64,000 nucleotides of DNA from Shimia sp051201625 (GTDB taxonomy: Bacteria; Pseudomonadota; Alphaproteobacteria; Rhodobacterales; Rhodobacteraceae), in the NCBI RefSeq assembly GCF_051201625.1, contig NZ_CP179203.1, positions 2,046,001 to 2,110,000 on the forward strand. Reading direction: 5' to 3'. The notes beneath the pieces are model-generated. The model saw only the letters and a list, made by a program, of their open reading frames with translations. It had not been told where the DNA came from and searched no databases. This document shows positions 24,738 through 34,500 of the stretch, piece after piece. The first letter of the stretch is position 1. Each line of letters starts with the position of its first letter. The position numbers and the translations under genes are program-made.

Positions 24738-26366
24738 TCAGTCGGCGCTTCTTTCGGCCAGAAGCCCTGTCAGCCAGTCCGGGTCCATTTCGGGCACCGA
24801 GGACAATAACAGTTCCGTATAATCCGGGAAAGGCGGTGACAATATTTGACTTTTTAGCCCCTGTTCCACCACTTCACCCATCAGCATAACCACGATTTCA
24901 TCCGAAATTGCCCTGACAGTGGCAATATCATGGGTGATAAACATGTAAGTGTATCCAAAATCTTTTTGCAGCTTCAAAAGCAGCTTTAAAATGCCTTCCT
25001 GTACAATCTGGTCAAGAGCCGAGGTAACTTCGTCGCAAATGATAAGTTCTGGCTCGGCTGCGAGGGCGCGGGCAATACAGATACGCTGTTTTTGCCCACC
25101 TGAAAGCTCGGACGGATATCGGTCCATAAAGCTTTCATCGAGCTCAATCATCCTCAAAAGATCGAGCACGCGAGCCTCGCGAGCTTTGCCCTTCAGGCCG
25201 AGGTAAAAATCCAATGGGCGCCCAATGATTTCCTCGACCGTCTGACGCGGGTTCATCGCCGTGTCAGCCATCTGATAGATCATCTGGATGCGTCTGAGCT
25301 GATCTTTCGAGCGGTCCGTTAGTTTTGGTGGCAGTTCTTCGCCGTTGAACATTACTCGGCCGGCTGCCTGCGGGAGCAACCCCGTGATTACCCGTGCAAC
25401 CGTTGATTTCCCCGAACCGGACTCACCCACAACCGCTGTGGTTTTGCCACGGGGAAAAGATATATTGACGTTGTGCAATACCTTGACCTTGGAGTAAGCC
25501 GCGTCGAGGTTGTCAACCGACAGGATAATGTCATCGCCTTTTTCCTCCGGCTTTTCGAGCGCACGTACCGACCATAGCGATTTTGTGTAGGCTTTCTCAG
25601 GCTTGGTCAGCATCTTGCGGGTTTCCGCCTGTTCGACCTCTTCGCCGTAACGCAGCACTTTGATGGTATCCGCCATCTGCGCGACCACGGCCAGATCGTG
25701 AGTGATGTAGATTGCGGCTGTATTAAAGTCTTCGACGATCTTGCGCATCGAAGCCAAAACATCCACCTGCGTCGTCACATCTAGCGCGGTCGTCGGTTCA
25801 TCAAAGATAATAAGATCAGGACGAGGTGACATAGCCATCGCGGTCATGACCCGCTGCAGTTGCCCACCCGAAACTTGGTGCGGATAACGTCCGCCAATCA
25901 CATCGGGGTTGGGCAGTTGTAATTGCCCAAACAGATCCACTGCATCGGCACGGGAGTTTGCATCGCTGCGCAATTTCATTCGGTTAGCAGCTTCGACTGT
26001 TTGGTCAATCAGCTTATGCGCCGGATTGAAAGATGCAGCGGCAGATTGCGCAACATAAGTGATCCGAGTGCCCCAGACGCTGCGTTTACTCTTTTCGGAT
26101 GCGGTTGTCAGGTCCATTCCATCGAACACTATTGATCCACCATTGATCCGACAGCCCGGCTGTGTATATCCCATCGCCGACAGCCCTAGTGTGGACTTCC
26201 CAGCACCGGACTCACCAATCAGACCCATCACTTCGCCGCGTTTTAGTGTAAGGTTGACGCCCTTGATGATCTGATGCCACTGCTCGTCGTGGTAACCTTC
26301 TATCATTATGTCGCGCATTTCCAGCAGGACGTCGCCCTTCTGGCCGAATTTGGTTTTAGTGTTCAT
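24738..26366 (-). CDS. Oligopeptide-type ABC transporter ATPase, two ATP-binding domains fused (DppD-DppF)
   Basis: A 542-residue protein with two complete ABC cassettes. The first has Walker A GESGAGKST and signature SGGQLQRVMTAMAM (roughly residues 15-265). The second has GESGSGKST and LSGGQKQRICIARAL (roughly 290-535). Each is followed by DEPTTALD or DEVTSALD and a switch-region THD. Such fused subunits power family-5 peptide, nickel or opine importers. The ATG at 26366 overlaps the end of the permease gene by 11 bp; the frame extends further but has no better start. It is the last gene of the leftward operon 28253-24738. Confidence 0.9.
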   Translation of the reverse strand: MNTKTKFGQKGDVLLEMRDIMIEGYHDEQWHQIIKGVNLTLKRGEVMGLIGESGAGKSTLGLSAMGYTQPGCRINGGSIVFDGMDLTTASEKSKRSVWGTRITYVAQSAAASFNPAHKLIDQTVEAANRMKLRSDANSRADAVDLFGQLQLPNPDVIGGRYPHQVSGGQLQRVMTAMAMSPRPDLIIFDEPTTALDVTTQVDVLASMRKIVEDFNTAAIYITHDLAVVAQMADTIKVLRYGEEVEQAETRKMLTKPEKAYTKSLWSVRALEKPEEKGDDIILSVDNLDAAYSKVKVLHNVNISFPRGKTTAVVGESGSGKSTVARVITGLLPQAAGRVMFNGEELPPKLTDRSKDQLRRIQMIYQMADTAMNPRQTVEEIIGRPLDFYLGLKGKAREARVLDLLRMIELDESFMDRYPSELSGGQKQRICIARALAAEPELIICDEVTSALDQIVQEGILKLLLKLQKDFGYTYMFITHDIATVRAISDEIVVMLMGEVVEQGLKSQILSPPFPDYTELLLSSVPEMDPDWLTGLLAERSAD

Positions 26367-27276
26367 CGCGCAACCCGCTTGTCTGATGGAGGAACCAATC
26401 AACGATGAAGTTCACCGCAACTGTGAGAAGAGCAATGGCGGCCGCCGGCAAAAGAGGCGTCAGGCCCGCCTTCATGTCATATGCTGCAAACTGGATCAGC
26501 GAGGCGTTGTCGCGCACCATTGAACCCCAATCGGCTGTTGGTGGCTGAATACCTACACCAAGGAAACTGAGGGCAGCGATGGTCAGGAACACGAAACAGA
26601 AGCGCAATCCAAATTCGGCGACCAATGGTGGCATGATGTTGGGTAGAATTTCTTTACGCATGACCCAGCCAAGGCCCTCACCGCGCAGCCGTGCGGCTTC
26701 GACATAGTCCATTACCGCGACGTTTACCGCTACCGAGCGGGTTAATCGGAAGACCCGGGTACTGTCCAAAACTGCAATGATCAGGATAAGGCTAGTTGCG
26801 GATGGGCGAAATATGGACAACAAAACCAGTGCAAAGATCAGCGCTGGTATAGCCATGAGCACATCAACCGTGCGACTTAGCGCCTGATCAAGCCAGCCTC
26901 GATTGATAGCAGCTGCTAATCCCAATCCGCCGCCGATCAGAAATGCCAAGAACGTCGTAATTAGTGCGATTCCCATGGTATTTCGAGCGCCATAAATAAG
27001 GCGGGTAAGGATGTCGCGGCCGATTTGGTCAGTGCCGAAGACATGCACAGAATCCCAGGGAGCATAGGGCACAGCAAAGATCTGAGCCTCGCCGTAAGGC
27101 GCAATCCATGGTGCGAAAATCGCAGTAATGCAATAAATTGAGACCACAATCATGCCGAACCATGCTGTTGGCGGGGCTGTATTTAGTAATATTCTGATAC
27201 GTTCCCAGCGTGTACGCCGCTTGCGAACAGAGCTAACCTCGCCAGAGGCGGAATATGTGTCAGGTGTTTCGCTCAT
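26356..27276 (-). CDS. Oligopeptide-type ABC transporter permease (DppC)
   Basis: A 306-residue inner-membrane subunit. It has an N-terminal cytoplasmic tail, a first span at AWFGMIVVSIYCITAIFAPWI, the DppC-type block VHVFGTDQIGRDILTRLIYGAR, and the EAA motif EAARLRGEGLGWVMRKEILPN. It pairs with the DppB-type subunit. The ATG overlaps the DppB stop (ATGA). Confidence 0.92.
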   Translation of the reverse strand: MSETPDTYSASGEVSSVRKRRTRWERIRILLNTAPPTAWFGMIVVSIYCITAIFAPWIAPYGEAQIFAVPYAPWDSVHVFGTDQIGRDILTRLIYGARNTMGIALITTFLAFLIGGGLGLAAAINRGWLDQALSRTVDVLMAIPALIFALVLLSIFRPSATSLILIIAVLDSTRVFRLTRSVAVNVAVMDYVEAARLRGEGLGWVMRKEILPNIMPPLVAEFGLRFCFVFLTIAALSFLGVGIQPPTADWGSMVRDNASLIQFAAYDMKAGLTPLLPAAAIALLTVAVNFIVDWFLHQTSGLRDEH

Positions 27277-28253
27277 CTGGGTTGCAAAAGCCTCGGGTTG
27301 GTGACAATGCCAATGACGTCGGCTATCAGGTTAAGTAGAATGTAAGTGGCCGCAAAGATCAGGGCACAGGCTTGAACCACGGGTATGTCGCGTGTTGTCA
27401 CCGCATCGACCATCAACTGGCCAATGCCCGGATAAACAAAAACGACTTCGACCACCACAACACCCACGACCAGATATGCTAAGTTGAAAGCAATAACAGT
27501 GGCAATCGGCGCCCAAGCGTTGGGGAGGGCATGCTTCAGAATAACTTCGGACTGTGAGGCACCTTTCAGCCTCGCCATTTGGATATAGGGCGATGCCAAA
27601 AGATTGATGATCGCCGCCCGCGTCATGCGCATCATATGCGCCACAATTACCAGCGTAAGGGTCATCGAGGGTAGGGCGACCCTGAAGAGCCGCTCGCCCA
27701 GTCCTGTATCGGCATCGACATTTGCAAGCGACGGAAACACAGGCCATAGCGAAGCCAGCAAAAGGATCAGAATGTATGCAACAAAGAATTCAGGTGTCGC
27801 AATAGTGGTAAGAGTTGCTGCGTTCACTGCCCGATCGTAAAATGAATTACGAAATAGAGCGGCAGTCAAACCCAGTATCAAAGCAAGCGGTACGGCGATC
27901 ACGGCGGTTACACCGGCAAGAAACAGCGTGTTTTTCAGCCTTGGTCCTATCAAATCGGTCACTTCACGCGATCGATCTACACCAGACGCAGCTCGTCCAG
28001 AGAAAGAGGTGCCCAAGTCGCCTTGCATGACTGAACCAACCCAATCAAAATACCGCAAAACGGGATGTCTATCGAGCCCCAACTCTCTTCGAAACGCTGC
28101 GACAGTATCTTCGGTCGCTGCTTGTCCAAGGACCGCCTCGCCAAAATCACCTGGCAACATTGCCATGGCCGAAAAGATGATTGCTGAAACGACCAACAGT
28201 GTAATTAACCCAAGACCCAGTCGCTTGAGAATCGTTGATAGTACGGAATGCAA
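27273..28253 (-). CDS. Oligopeptide-type ABC transporter permease (DppB)
   Basis: A 326-residue permease when read from a TTG at 28253. It shows the N-terminal span LGLGLITLLVVSAIIFSAMA, the DppB block VMQGDLGTSFSGRA, and the EAA-like motif MARLKGASQSEVILKHALPN. The TTG start is chosen because GGGGGA lies 8 nt upstream and the family begins just before this point; an ATG at 28322 would add 23 residues with no homology. It is the first gene of the leftward operon and lies divergent from the binding-protein gene. Confidence 0.88.
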   Translation of the reverse strand: MHSVLSTILKRLGLGLITLLVVSAIIFSAMAMLPGDFGEAVLGQAATEDTVAAFRRELGLDRHPVLRYFDWVGSVMQGDLGTSFSGRAASGVDRSREVTDLIGPRLKNTLFLAGVTAVIAVPLALILGLTAALFRNSFYDRAVNAATLTTIATPEFFVAYILILLLASLWPVFPSLANVDADTGLGERLFRVALPSMTLTLVIVAHMMRMTRAAIINLLASPYIQMARLKGASQSEVILKHALPNAWAPIATVIAFNLAYLVVGVVVVEVVFVYPGIGQLMVDAVTTRDIPVVQACALIFAATYILLNLIADVIGIVTNPRLLQPR

Positions 28254-28560
28254 AGCGTTTATTCCCCCTGCTTGCTGCCTTTTAGCCGTTGATGAAGGAT
28301 CACTTTGGCAGACCTGCGGCATACTAACCGCGAATAGCGGTCAGTTGTAAACCTTCGACCAAATTTTTTTGCCATGGAGGGGTATGTCTCGATGCGTGTT
28401 CGCTTATGTTGTTATTTTGTCAATATTTTTGCTCTTGGACTAGACATGCGGGCGGAAATCCTGTGCATTGGTTTGGATTAACCTATTGATCTTGATTTGC
28501 CCCATTTCGGGACAGATCCTTGCGAAAACGCGCATAACAAATTTTTTTGGGAGAAGTTCG

Positions 28561-30159
28561 GTGAAAAAAATGTACATGAAAAATCAGAAGAACCGATTTA
28601 GTTCCGGTCTTATCGACCGTCGTAAATTTGTTTCAACCGCATTGGCGACAGGCGCGGCGCTACCGGTTCTGTCTATGGCAGGAAGTGCAATGGCAGCAAC
28701 GCCCAAAAAGGGTGGGACGCTGCGGATCGGCAAGGCGCATGGCTCGACCACTGACTCGCTGGATCCAGGCACATATGAAAACGGCTTTTCCACTGCAACC
28801 GGTTTCCTGTATGGAAACTGCCTTACAGAAATCTCCAATGCTGGGGATTTGGTTCCTGAATTGGCCGAAAGCTATACATCAGATGACGCCAAAACTTGGG
28901 TGTTCAATCTGCGTAGCGGGGTGACGCACCACAACGGTCAGGCTCTGACTTCGGCAGATGTTATCGCAACCTATAACTATCATCGCGGCGAGGACTCAAA
29001 ATCTGCCGCAAAAGGTCTTCTAACTCCCATCGTCGACATAAGCGCAGACGGGGATAATAAAGTTGTGTTTGTTCTGGACGGTGCAAACGCCGATTTCCCA
29101 TATCTAGTCAGTGACTATCATTTGCTTATACTCCCGTCGAAGGATGGCAAAATTGACCCGACAGCGGGCATTGGAACTGGCCCCTACGTCATCGACAAAT
29201 ATGAGCCCGGTGTACGCGTTAATGCAACACGTAACCCGAACTACTGGAAAGAAGGTCGAGCACATTTTGACGCTATTGAAATGATCTCGATAATCGATGT
29301 GACGGCACGTCAGAATGCACTGATGAACGGCGACGTTGATGCGATTGACCGGGTCGATCCGAAAACAGTGAACCTGTTGGGTCGAAATCCGAACATTTCA
29401 ATCTTGGAGACGACAGGAACGCTTCACTACACCATGCCGATGCGCCTGAACGTGTCGCCTTTTGAAAACTACGACTTGCGCATGGCGCTAAAGCTGTCGG
29501 TGAAAAGACAAGAACTGGTCGACAAGATTCTTTTGGGACATGGCGCACTTGGTAACGACCACCCGATTTCGTCGGCGACAAGTTTTTATGCCAACGATCT
29601 GCCTCAACGTGAGTTCGACGCTGACAAAGCAGCGCACCATTACAAAAAGTCTGGCCACAGCGGTGCAATTCAGCTTTCAACGTCGGACGCTGCGTTTGCT
29701 GGTGCAGTTGATGCGGCAGAGTTGATAGCAGCCTCGGCCGGCGAAGCTGGTATCAATGTTGAGGTCGTCCGTGAGCCAAAAGATGGCTACTGGTCAAATG
29801 TCTGGAATAAGAAAGGCTGGTGCACCTGTTACTGGGGCGGCCGTCCGACCTCTGACTGGATGTATAGCGCGGCCTATGTGAACACGACCGAGTGGAACGA
29901 TACCGCTTGGGTTGGCACAGATGCGTCCAAGCGTTTCAATGAGCTAGTTATTGCGGCTCGCGCCGAGTTGGATCAGGCCAAGCGCGCCGAGATGTATCGC
30001 GAAACACAGTTGCTAGTGAATGACGATGGTGGCTCCATTATCCCGATGTTCGCGAATTATATCATGGGCGTGAGCAAGAAACTCTCGCACGACGATGCTG
30101 TCGCCGCCAACTGGGAAATGGATGGCGAAAAAGCCCCTGAACGCTGGTGGTTCTCGTAG
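28561..30159 (+). CDS. Family-5 ABC transporter substrate-binding protein with Tat signal
   Basis: A 532-residue periplasmic binding protein of the DppA/OppA class. A twin-arginine signal is visible (IDRRKFVSTALATGAALPVL, cleavage near SAMA-A), followed by TPKKGGTLRIGKAHGSTTDS, the family opening. GTG at 28561 has GGGAGAAG directly upstream; ATG at 28570 and ATG at 28576 are alternatives. It is transcribed away from its permease and ATPase genes, with a 307-bp shared upstream region. Tat export suggests folding before export. The ligand is not evident; peptides, opines and other amines are possible for this class. Confidence 0.9.
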   Translation: MKKMYMKNQKNRFSSGLIDRRKFVSTALATGAALPVLSMAGSAMAATPKKGGTLRIGKAHGSTTDSLDPGTYENGFSTATGFLYGNCLTEISNAGDLVPELAESYTSDDAKTWVFNLRSGVTHHNGQALTSADVIATYNYHRGEDSKSAAKGLLTPIVDISADGDNKVVFVLDGANADFPYLVSDYHLLILPSKDGKIDPTAGIGTGPYVIDKYEPGVRVNATRNPNYWKEGRAHFDAIEMISIIDVTARQNALMNGDVDAIDRVDPKTVNLLGRNPNISILETTGTLHYTMPMRLNVSPFENYDLRMALKLSVKRQELVDKILLGHGALGNDHPISSATSFYANDLPQREFDADKAAHHYKKSGHSGAIQLSTSDAAFAGAVDAAELIAASAGEAGINVEVVREPKDGYWSNVWNKKGWCTCYWGGRPTSDWMYSAAYVNTTEWNDTAWVGTDASKRFNELVIAARAELDQAKRAEMYRETQLLVNDDGGSIIPMFANYIMGVSKKLSHDDAVAANWEMDGEKAPERWWFS

Positions 30160-30169
30160 ACTAAAAAGA

Positions 30170-30195
30170 CTGGTGGCGGGGGTGCCCGCCACCAG
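30170..30195 (+). terminator. Terminator-like hairpin after the family-5 binding-protein gene
   Basis: Perfect 11-bp stem CTGGTGGCGGG / CCCGCCACCAG with a GGTG loop, starting 10 bp after the stop. Only a weak T stretch follows (TACTTTC). IS6 fossil E begins about 20 bp further on. Confidence 0.7.
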
Positions 30196-30214
30196 TACTT
30201 TCAGGCAAATTCGA

Positions 30215-30500
30215 ATTGGGTCATCGTTTACCGTTGAAACCCGTAAAAATTGGGTCGATCGAATACATGCATTCTCAAACTGGCAGCGGCATCTAGGTGA
30301 AGTATTCGTCAAGATCACCGGCGAGATGCGTTAACGTTGGCGGGCCGTGGATCACGAAGGCGAAGTGCTGGAAAGCTACGTCACCAAACGCCGACAACAT
30401 ACTGCCGCCACTAAATTCTTGAAGAAAACGATGCTAAAATAGTGTTGCTCTGAGGTGATCGTCACGAACTTGCGACGCTCATAGGGAGCGGGCGCAAAAT
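30215..30500 (+). pseudogene. IS6 transposase fossil (E), middle part only
   Basis: The plus strand reads FTVETRKNWVDRIHAFSNWQ, then RHLGEVFVKITGEMR, a stop, and RWRAVDHEGEVLESYVTKRR, then frameshifted IVTNLRR. This aligns with the central third of the transposases at 20282 and 21109. Neither terminus is clear. It is heavily decayed. Confidence 0.85.
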
Positions 30501-30588
30501 TTTAGATTACACGCATTTTGTCAGTGTCAGCGCACCCAACTGGTAGGAGTTCAAGAACAGAAAATTCTAGTTTGCCGCGTTTAGTGCG

Positions 30589-31335
30589 CTAAGTCTTGCC
30601 TTTTTCCTCTGTATTTTCAGTTGTATTGGTGGCGGCCGTTAGTTTATTGAGGGCTCCCGCAATTTTTGTGAGAGATGCTTCGGCCGCGGTGAAGTCGTTC
30701 CCTTGCAAGGCGGCAACTGCCTTTTTAAATTCTTTTACCAACGGGGGCCGAACCGCCGCTGGAGCCATTTGAATTGCGGCCTTCACTTGCGTGGCAATTG
30801 CCTTTAGCCGTTGAAGCATCGTGGCTTTGTCGTCTGTTCCGTTGGCGACTAATGGTGACGCGTTATCTGCTTTGGTGGCTATGATTTTGGCATCTTCTGC
30901 AGCTCTTGTTTCTTTGGTGGCATTTTCCAAAGCGATTTCGGCAGCTGTTTTTTTCTCATTCGCTAGGTCGTCTTCACCTAGGTCACCTGTATGCTGTTCC
31001 AAGAGGTTCCCAAATTCATCTAGTACAATCACGTTCATTGAAAGTGCTTCAGATTTCAGAAATTTTTCGAGTTTCTTTGCAACATTATCCAGCGTTTTAT
31101 CGCAGGTTAGTGACATGACTTTGCCTGTGATTGAAGCGCTGCCATAACATAGCTTGGTTCCTGTGCCTTCGGACTTAGCCGCACGGCCAAGGATTTCAGG
31201 CTTTCTCCTCCGATCTAGTACAAAAACGTCTTCTTTTGCGTCGTTCCCCGGGCAATATGCGAAATTAAGATCACTCTTTTTTGCCAATGCGATCATTGCG
31301 ATTAAGTTTTTACCTCTCATTCCAATGTCAGCCAA
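30589..31335 (-). CDS. Hypothetical protein, coiled-coil/Ala-Lys-rich C-terminus
   Basis: A 248-residue protein I do not recognise. TTG at 31335 is taken as start because AAGGAG lies 7 nt upstream; the frame runs further but has no RBS. The N-terminal ~115 residues (MRGKNLIAMIALAKKSDLNF, YCPGNDAKEDVFVLDRRRKP, LCYGSASITGKVMSLTCDKT) look like a compact mixed alpha/beta domain with three cysteines. The C-terminal ~110 residues are Ala/Lys/Thr-rich and probably helical (AEIALENATKETRAAEDAKI, AVAALQGNDFTAAEASLTKI). No signal or membrane segment is seen. It stands alone between two IS6 fossils, with no operon partner, and codon use looks normal. Confidence 0.6.
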   Translation of the reverse strand: MADIGMRGKNLIAMIALAKKSDLNFAYCPGNDAKEDVFVLDRRRKPEILGRAAKSEGTGTKLCYGSASITGKVMSLTCDKTLDNVAKKLEKFLKSEALSMNVIVLDEFGNLLEQHTGDLGEDDLANEKKTAAEIALENATKETRAAEDAKIIATKADNASPLVANGTDDKATMLQRLKAIATQVKAAIQMAPAAVRPPLVKEFKKAVAALQGNDFTAAEASLTKIAGALNKLTAATNTTENTEEKGKT

Positions 31336-31489
31336 AATCTTTCTCCTTGGGGCACACTCTAAAATTCCCAAAATTTGAACGTTAACTGGGGGCAAACGTA
31401 CACCAAAGATTTGATATGACAAACCCACAGGGCGCGCCTGAGATGTTCCGATTAGTTTTGTTCTTGTTTTGCGAAAACTTAGCATGATC

Positions 31490-32265
31490 AACCAAAGCTA
31501 GCTGAAGACGGGCAGGTCCGATTTTAAACCGTCGTTCGATAGTCAGGCGCAGCCAATTTCACTTTTTTAGGGTAAGTTCGAAAATTATCTGCCTCGTGGT
31601 GATATTTCGCGTACTGTTCCCGTTATATCCCTATGACAACAAGGAAATGCCACATTAGCACATAATTGAAATCAGTTACGCGACAGTGCGACGTTGCTTG
31701 AACTGGTTTGGCTCATTTTTCGGTGTGTTTTTGACTCTAGAAGGCTCAACAACTTCATTATCATTCGAATAGACGATGGCATTTGGATGAAGCACGAATA
31801 ATGAAAAACGGTGAGATACACGACGCGAGGTGCGCAGTAGGTCAGGAGCGCAAATCCTTATTTGCCACTTTATCGCGTGTGCTGATTGTAAGGTGGCTTT
31901 GGAACTCCATAAAAAAATATTGAAGTACATCGGCCTGCCACATGTCATTTTGATCAACCTACTGCGGTTATCTGGTGTCGTGATGAAGGTCATTAGTAGT
32001 ATTGGCTGACAACAAACTGGGCGTTGTCTGAAAAATCAAAGCAAAACTCCCATTAAACTCATCGACGGTTAGAACCAGCGATGGAGAACTTTGTTTTCGC
32101 TCACGCATCGGTTTTAAATCACTTCAATCGGCGTCGCAGCCTCTCAATTCGTAATCATTTTGAAGTGAACGGTATCGCTGCTTTCGTTTAGTGCGCAGTC
32201 TTGGTGTAGCATTAAGGACAGTCGTGTTGGTTTCGAACAGGCTTATTCGAATTCTTCCGACCCCC
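31490..32265 (+). pseudogene. IS6 element fossil (F)
   Basis: The left region (AGCTAGCTGAAGACGGGCAG) matches the left flank of copies B to D. Scattered transposase pieces follow: IEISYATVRRCLNWFGSFF, RRWHLDEARIMKNGE, LKYIGLPHVILINLLR and NHFEVNGIAAFV. The right end TATTCGAATTCTTCCGAC resembles the other right ends. Several stops and shifts are present. It sits between the hypothetical gene and the DMT permease stop. Confidence 0.82.
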
Positions 32266-32288
32266 GCTGCAATGCGTTTTGAGGCATT

Positions 32289-33140
32289 TCAAATTGCCAT
32301 TGCCATTGCCATTGCCATAATCCCAATCCCACCTGCGACAAGCACTGCAGCGACCAAGCGCCTTTTAGCCGCGCCTTCTTTGAACCAGATTACCCCAATC
32401 ATTGTGGCAAAGATCACGGATGTTTCGCGAAGGGCTGAGATTATACCGAGAGGGGCAGTGGTTTTGGCATACAGGACCATCGCGTAAGCCAGCGCTGATA
32501 TAACCCCACCGGCTAAACCCAGAACGAATGTCTTTCCAGATACTGCGAACAGACATTTCCAATGTGATGCCAAAATGAAAATCACAACAAATATTTCGGC
32601 CACAAAAAGCCACCCGATATAACCGAGGGGATTTCCAGAAATTCGGATTCCGACTCCATCAACCAAGGAATAGGCGGTGACTGAAAAAGCGACGCCAATT
32701 GCTGTGACGGTCGCACTTTTGGACAACGATCCTGAAAAAAGCCCCCCGGTCAACACCATGATGCCACCGGACACCGTCAGGATTCCCGCCCAAGCGAGGA
32801 CCGGTAGTCTTTCGCCAATCCAAAACTGAGAACCAAGGGCGATCAAAACGGGCGCTAGTCCTCGGGAAATTGGATACATCAGACTGAAATCGCCAAGCTT
32901 ATAGGCGGTGTTCAGCAAGTAATAATACCCCCAATGGATTACAGTTGACGCCATTATGTAGGGAATGGTTTCAACCTGAGGCAGTGGCACAGAAATGATA
33001 ACTAAAAGACCAAGAATTACATGGCCAAATGCAATCAGGCCAAGAATAACGACCTTGTCTTCCGCCCCTTTCACTAGAGCGTTCCAAACTGCGTGCAACA
33101 TGGCCGCCGCAAGCACCACAAGGCCAATTGCGAGGTTCAA
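32289..33140 (-). CDS. DMT superfamily (EamA) transporter
   Basis: A 283-residue protein with about ten hydrophobic segments in two EamA repeats (first from LAIGLVVLAAAMLHAVWNAL, second from TAIGVAFSVTAYSLVDGVG). These permeases move amino acids, amines or other small metabolites; direction and substrate are unknown here. TTG at 33140 overlaps the stop of the upstream PLP-enzyme gene (TTGA) and precedes the first span, so it is the likely start. It ends in a (Met-Ala)n-Ile tail encoded by a hexanucleotide repeat. Being last in the phosphonate operon, it may handle a nitrogen-containing product or substrate. Confidence 0.8.
   Translation of the reverse strand: MNLAIGLVVLAAAMLHAVWNALVKGAEDKVVILGLIAFGHVILGLLVIISVPLPQVETIPYIMASTVIHWGYYYLLNTAYKLGDFSLMYPISRGLAPVLIALGSQFWIGERLPVLAWAGILTVSGGIMVLTGGLFSGSLSKSATVTAIGVAFSVTAYSLVDGVGIRISGNPLGYIGWLFVAEIFVVIFILASHWKCLFAVSGKTFVLGLAGGVISALAYAMVLYAKTTAPLGIISALRETSVIFATMIGVIWFKEGAAKRRLVAAVLVAGGIGIMAMAMAMAI
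32293..32316 (-). repeat. Hexanucleotide repeat (ATTGCC)x4 in the DMT gene 3' end
   Basis: Four perfect copies of ATTGCC on the plus strand encode the C-terminal Met-Ala repeats of the DMT protein. Gains or losses by slippage would change only the tail length, as the unit is a multiple of three. Confidence 0.85.
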
Positions 33141-34486
33141 GCGAACGTCTTTATGGCTGAAACAACAATATCGAGTGCGGAATCGAGCTCGGCTCGTGTA
33201 ATTGTCAACGGAGGAGAAAGCGTCAGAACACAACCTTGAGAAATTTTGAAGCTCAGCCCAGCGCTGAGGCAAGAGTAGTAAATCTTTTCGGCAAGAGCGT
33301 CGCCCGGCGTTTTTGTGCTGCGATCCTCTACGATCTCGACCCCAAACAACAAGCCTCGACCCCGAATGTCTCCAACGATCCGAACCGATCCAAGCCGGTC
33401 TTTTAATTCGTCCAACGCGTATGCACCCATCTCAGCCGAGCGCACTGCCAACCCTTCTTCAGCGATAATCTGGATAGTGGTCAACGCTGCACGCGCTGTC
33501 ACTGGATTCTTTTCGTGGGTGTAGTGGCCGATAGCAAAATCGCCGCAAACGTTCAGGTCCTTGCGCGCGATGCATGCTGCAATTGGCAGTATGCCACCGC
33601 CTAACGCCTTGCCCATCGTGACAATGTCCGGAATGACGTCATCATGTTCAAACGCAAACATCCGGCCGGTTTTCCCAAGTCCTGTAGGGATTTCATCCAT
33701 AATCAACAATGCGCCGTGGCGGTTGCATGCTTCCCGAACCACCTTCCAAAATCCAGCAGGTGGGACATAGGGAACGGCCCGCATCGGCTCCGCAATAACC
33801 GCGGCCACGTCGCCCTCGCGCTCAAGAACAAACTCAACCATTTTAGCACATGCCAAGCCACAGACATCTGGCCCTGCATGATTGTATGGACACCGGTAGC
33901 ACGCAAAAGGGGCCACATGCTCGGTTCCAGACAAAAGAGGGCCGGCAATGTGGCTGCGAAATGTGGCCTCGCCGCCTACACTAGCCGCGCCAAGACCAGC
34001 TCCATGAAACGCATCCCAGAAGCTAACGGTTTTGAAACGTCCTGTTGCTGCCCGTGCGATTTTCATTGCCACTTCATTTGCGTCCGATCCACCTGTGGTG
34101 AACAAAGTCTTTCCAAGATCGCCGGGCGCAATTTCTACCAGTTTTTCTGCAAGCTCAACGGCTGGTTCGTTTGTGAAACGGCGCGGCGAAAATGGAAGTT
34201 CATCCAACTGAGCCTTAATTGCCTCAATCAGTCTTGGATGTCCCCAGCCTATATGATGGACAGAGTTGCCATGGAAGTCCATGAACCTACGCCCGTCCAG
34301 ATCTTCAATCCAGATACCTTCTGCTTTGGCGATTGTACTCACGCATGGGCTAGAAAGGCTTTGATGCAAAAATGCATTCGAGTCGCGTTCTAGCAAAGGG
34401 GCCGATAGGGGATTGGCAGTCTGGCTCAGCCATTCCTTGCGGGCTGTGGATGTATTTGACTCACCTTCGGTCTGGATGATTTTCAT
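33137..34486 (-). CDS. pbfA: Class III aminotransferase-fold PLP enzyme, probable PbfA-type 1-hydroxy-2-aminoethylphosphonate ammonia-lyase
   Basis: A 449-residue PLP protein. D264 in IMDEIPTGLGKTGRMFAFEH and the Schiff-base K293 in MGKALGGGILP are visible, with TTGGSDANEVAMKIARAATG for phosphate binding. It resembles the class III subgroup found in AEP clusters. The characterised member PbfA eliminates ammonia from (R)-1-hydroxy-2-aminoethylphosphonate to give phosphonoacetaldehyde and so feeds the same pathway as PhnW. The neighbours (PhnY, PhnA, PhnW) support that role; an ordinary omega-aminotransferase cannot be ruled out. A hairpin with a T-rich tail lies between this gene and phnY, so its expression may be lower or separately controlled. 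Confidence 0.7.
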   Translation of the reverse strand: MKIIQTEGESNTSTARKEWLSQTANPLSAPLLERDSNAFLHQSLSSPCVSTIAKAEGIWIEDLDGRRFMDFHGNSVHHIGWGHPRLIEAIKAQLDELPFSPRRFTNEPAVELAEKLVEIAPGDLGKTLFTTGGSDANEVAMKIARAATGRFKTVSFWDAFHGAGLGAASVGGEATFRSHIAGPLLSGTEHVAPFACYRCPYNHAGPDVCGLACAKMVEFVLEREGDVAAVIAEPMRAVPYVPPAGFWKVVREACNRHGALLIMDEIPTGLGKTGRMFAFEHDDVIPDIVTMGKALGGGILPIAACIARKDLNVCGDFAIGHYTHEKNPVTARAALTTIQIIAEEGLAVRSAEMGAYALDELKDRLGSVRIVGDIRGRGLLFGVEIVEDRSTKTPGDALAEKIYYSCLSAGLSFKISQGCVLTLSPPLTITRAELDSALDIVVSAIKTFA

Positions 34487-34500
34487 TGTCAGGGGACCTC

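Noticed and set aside
31676..31993. 105-codon minus-strand frame between the hypothetical and DMT genes
   Set aside because: It is antisense to recognisable IS6 transposase remnants on the plus strand, so it is a shadow frame.
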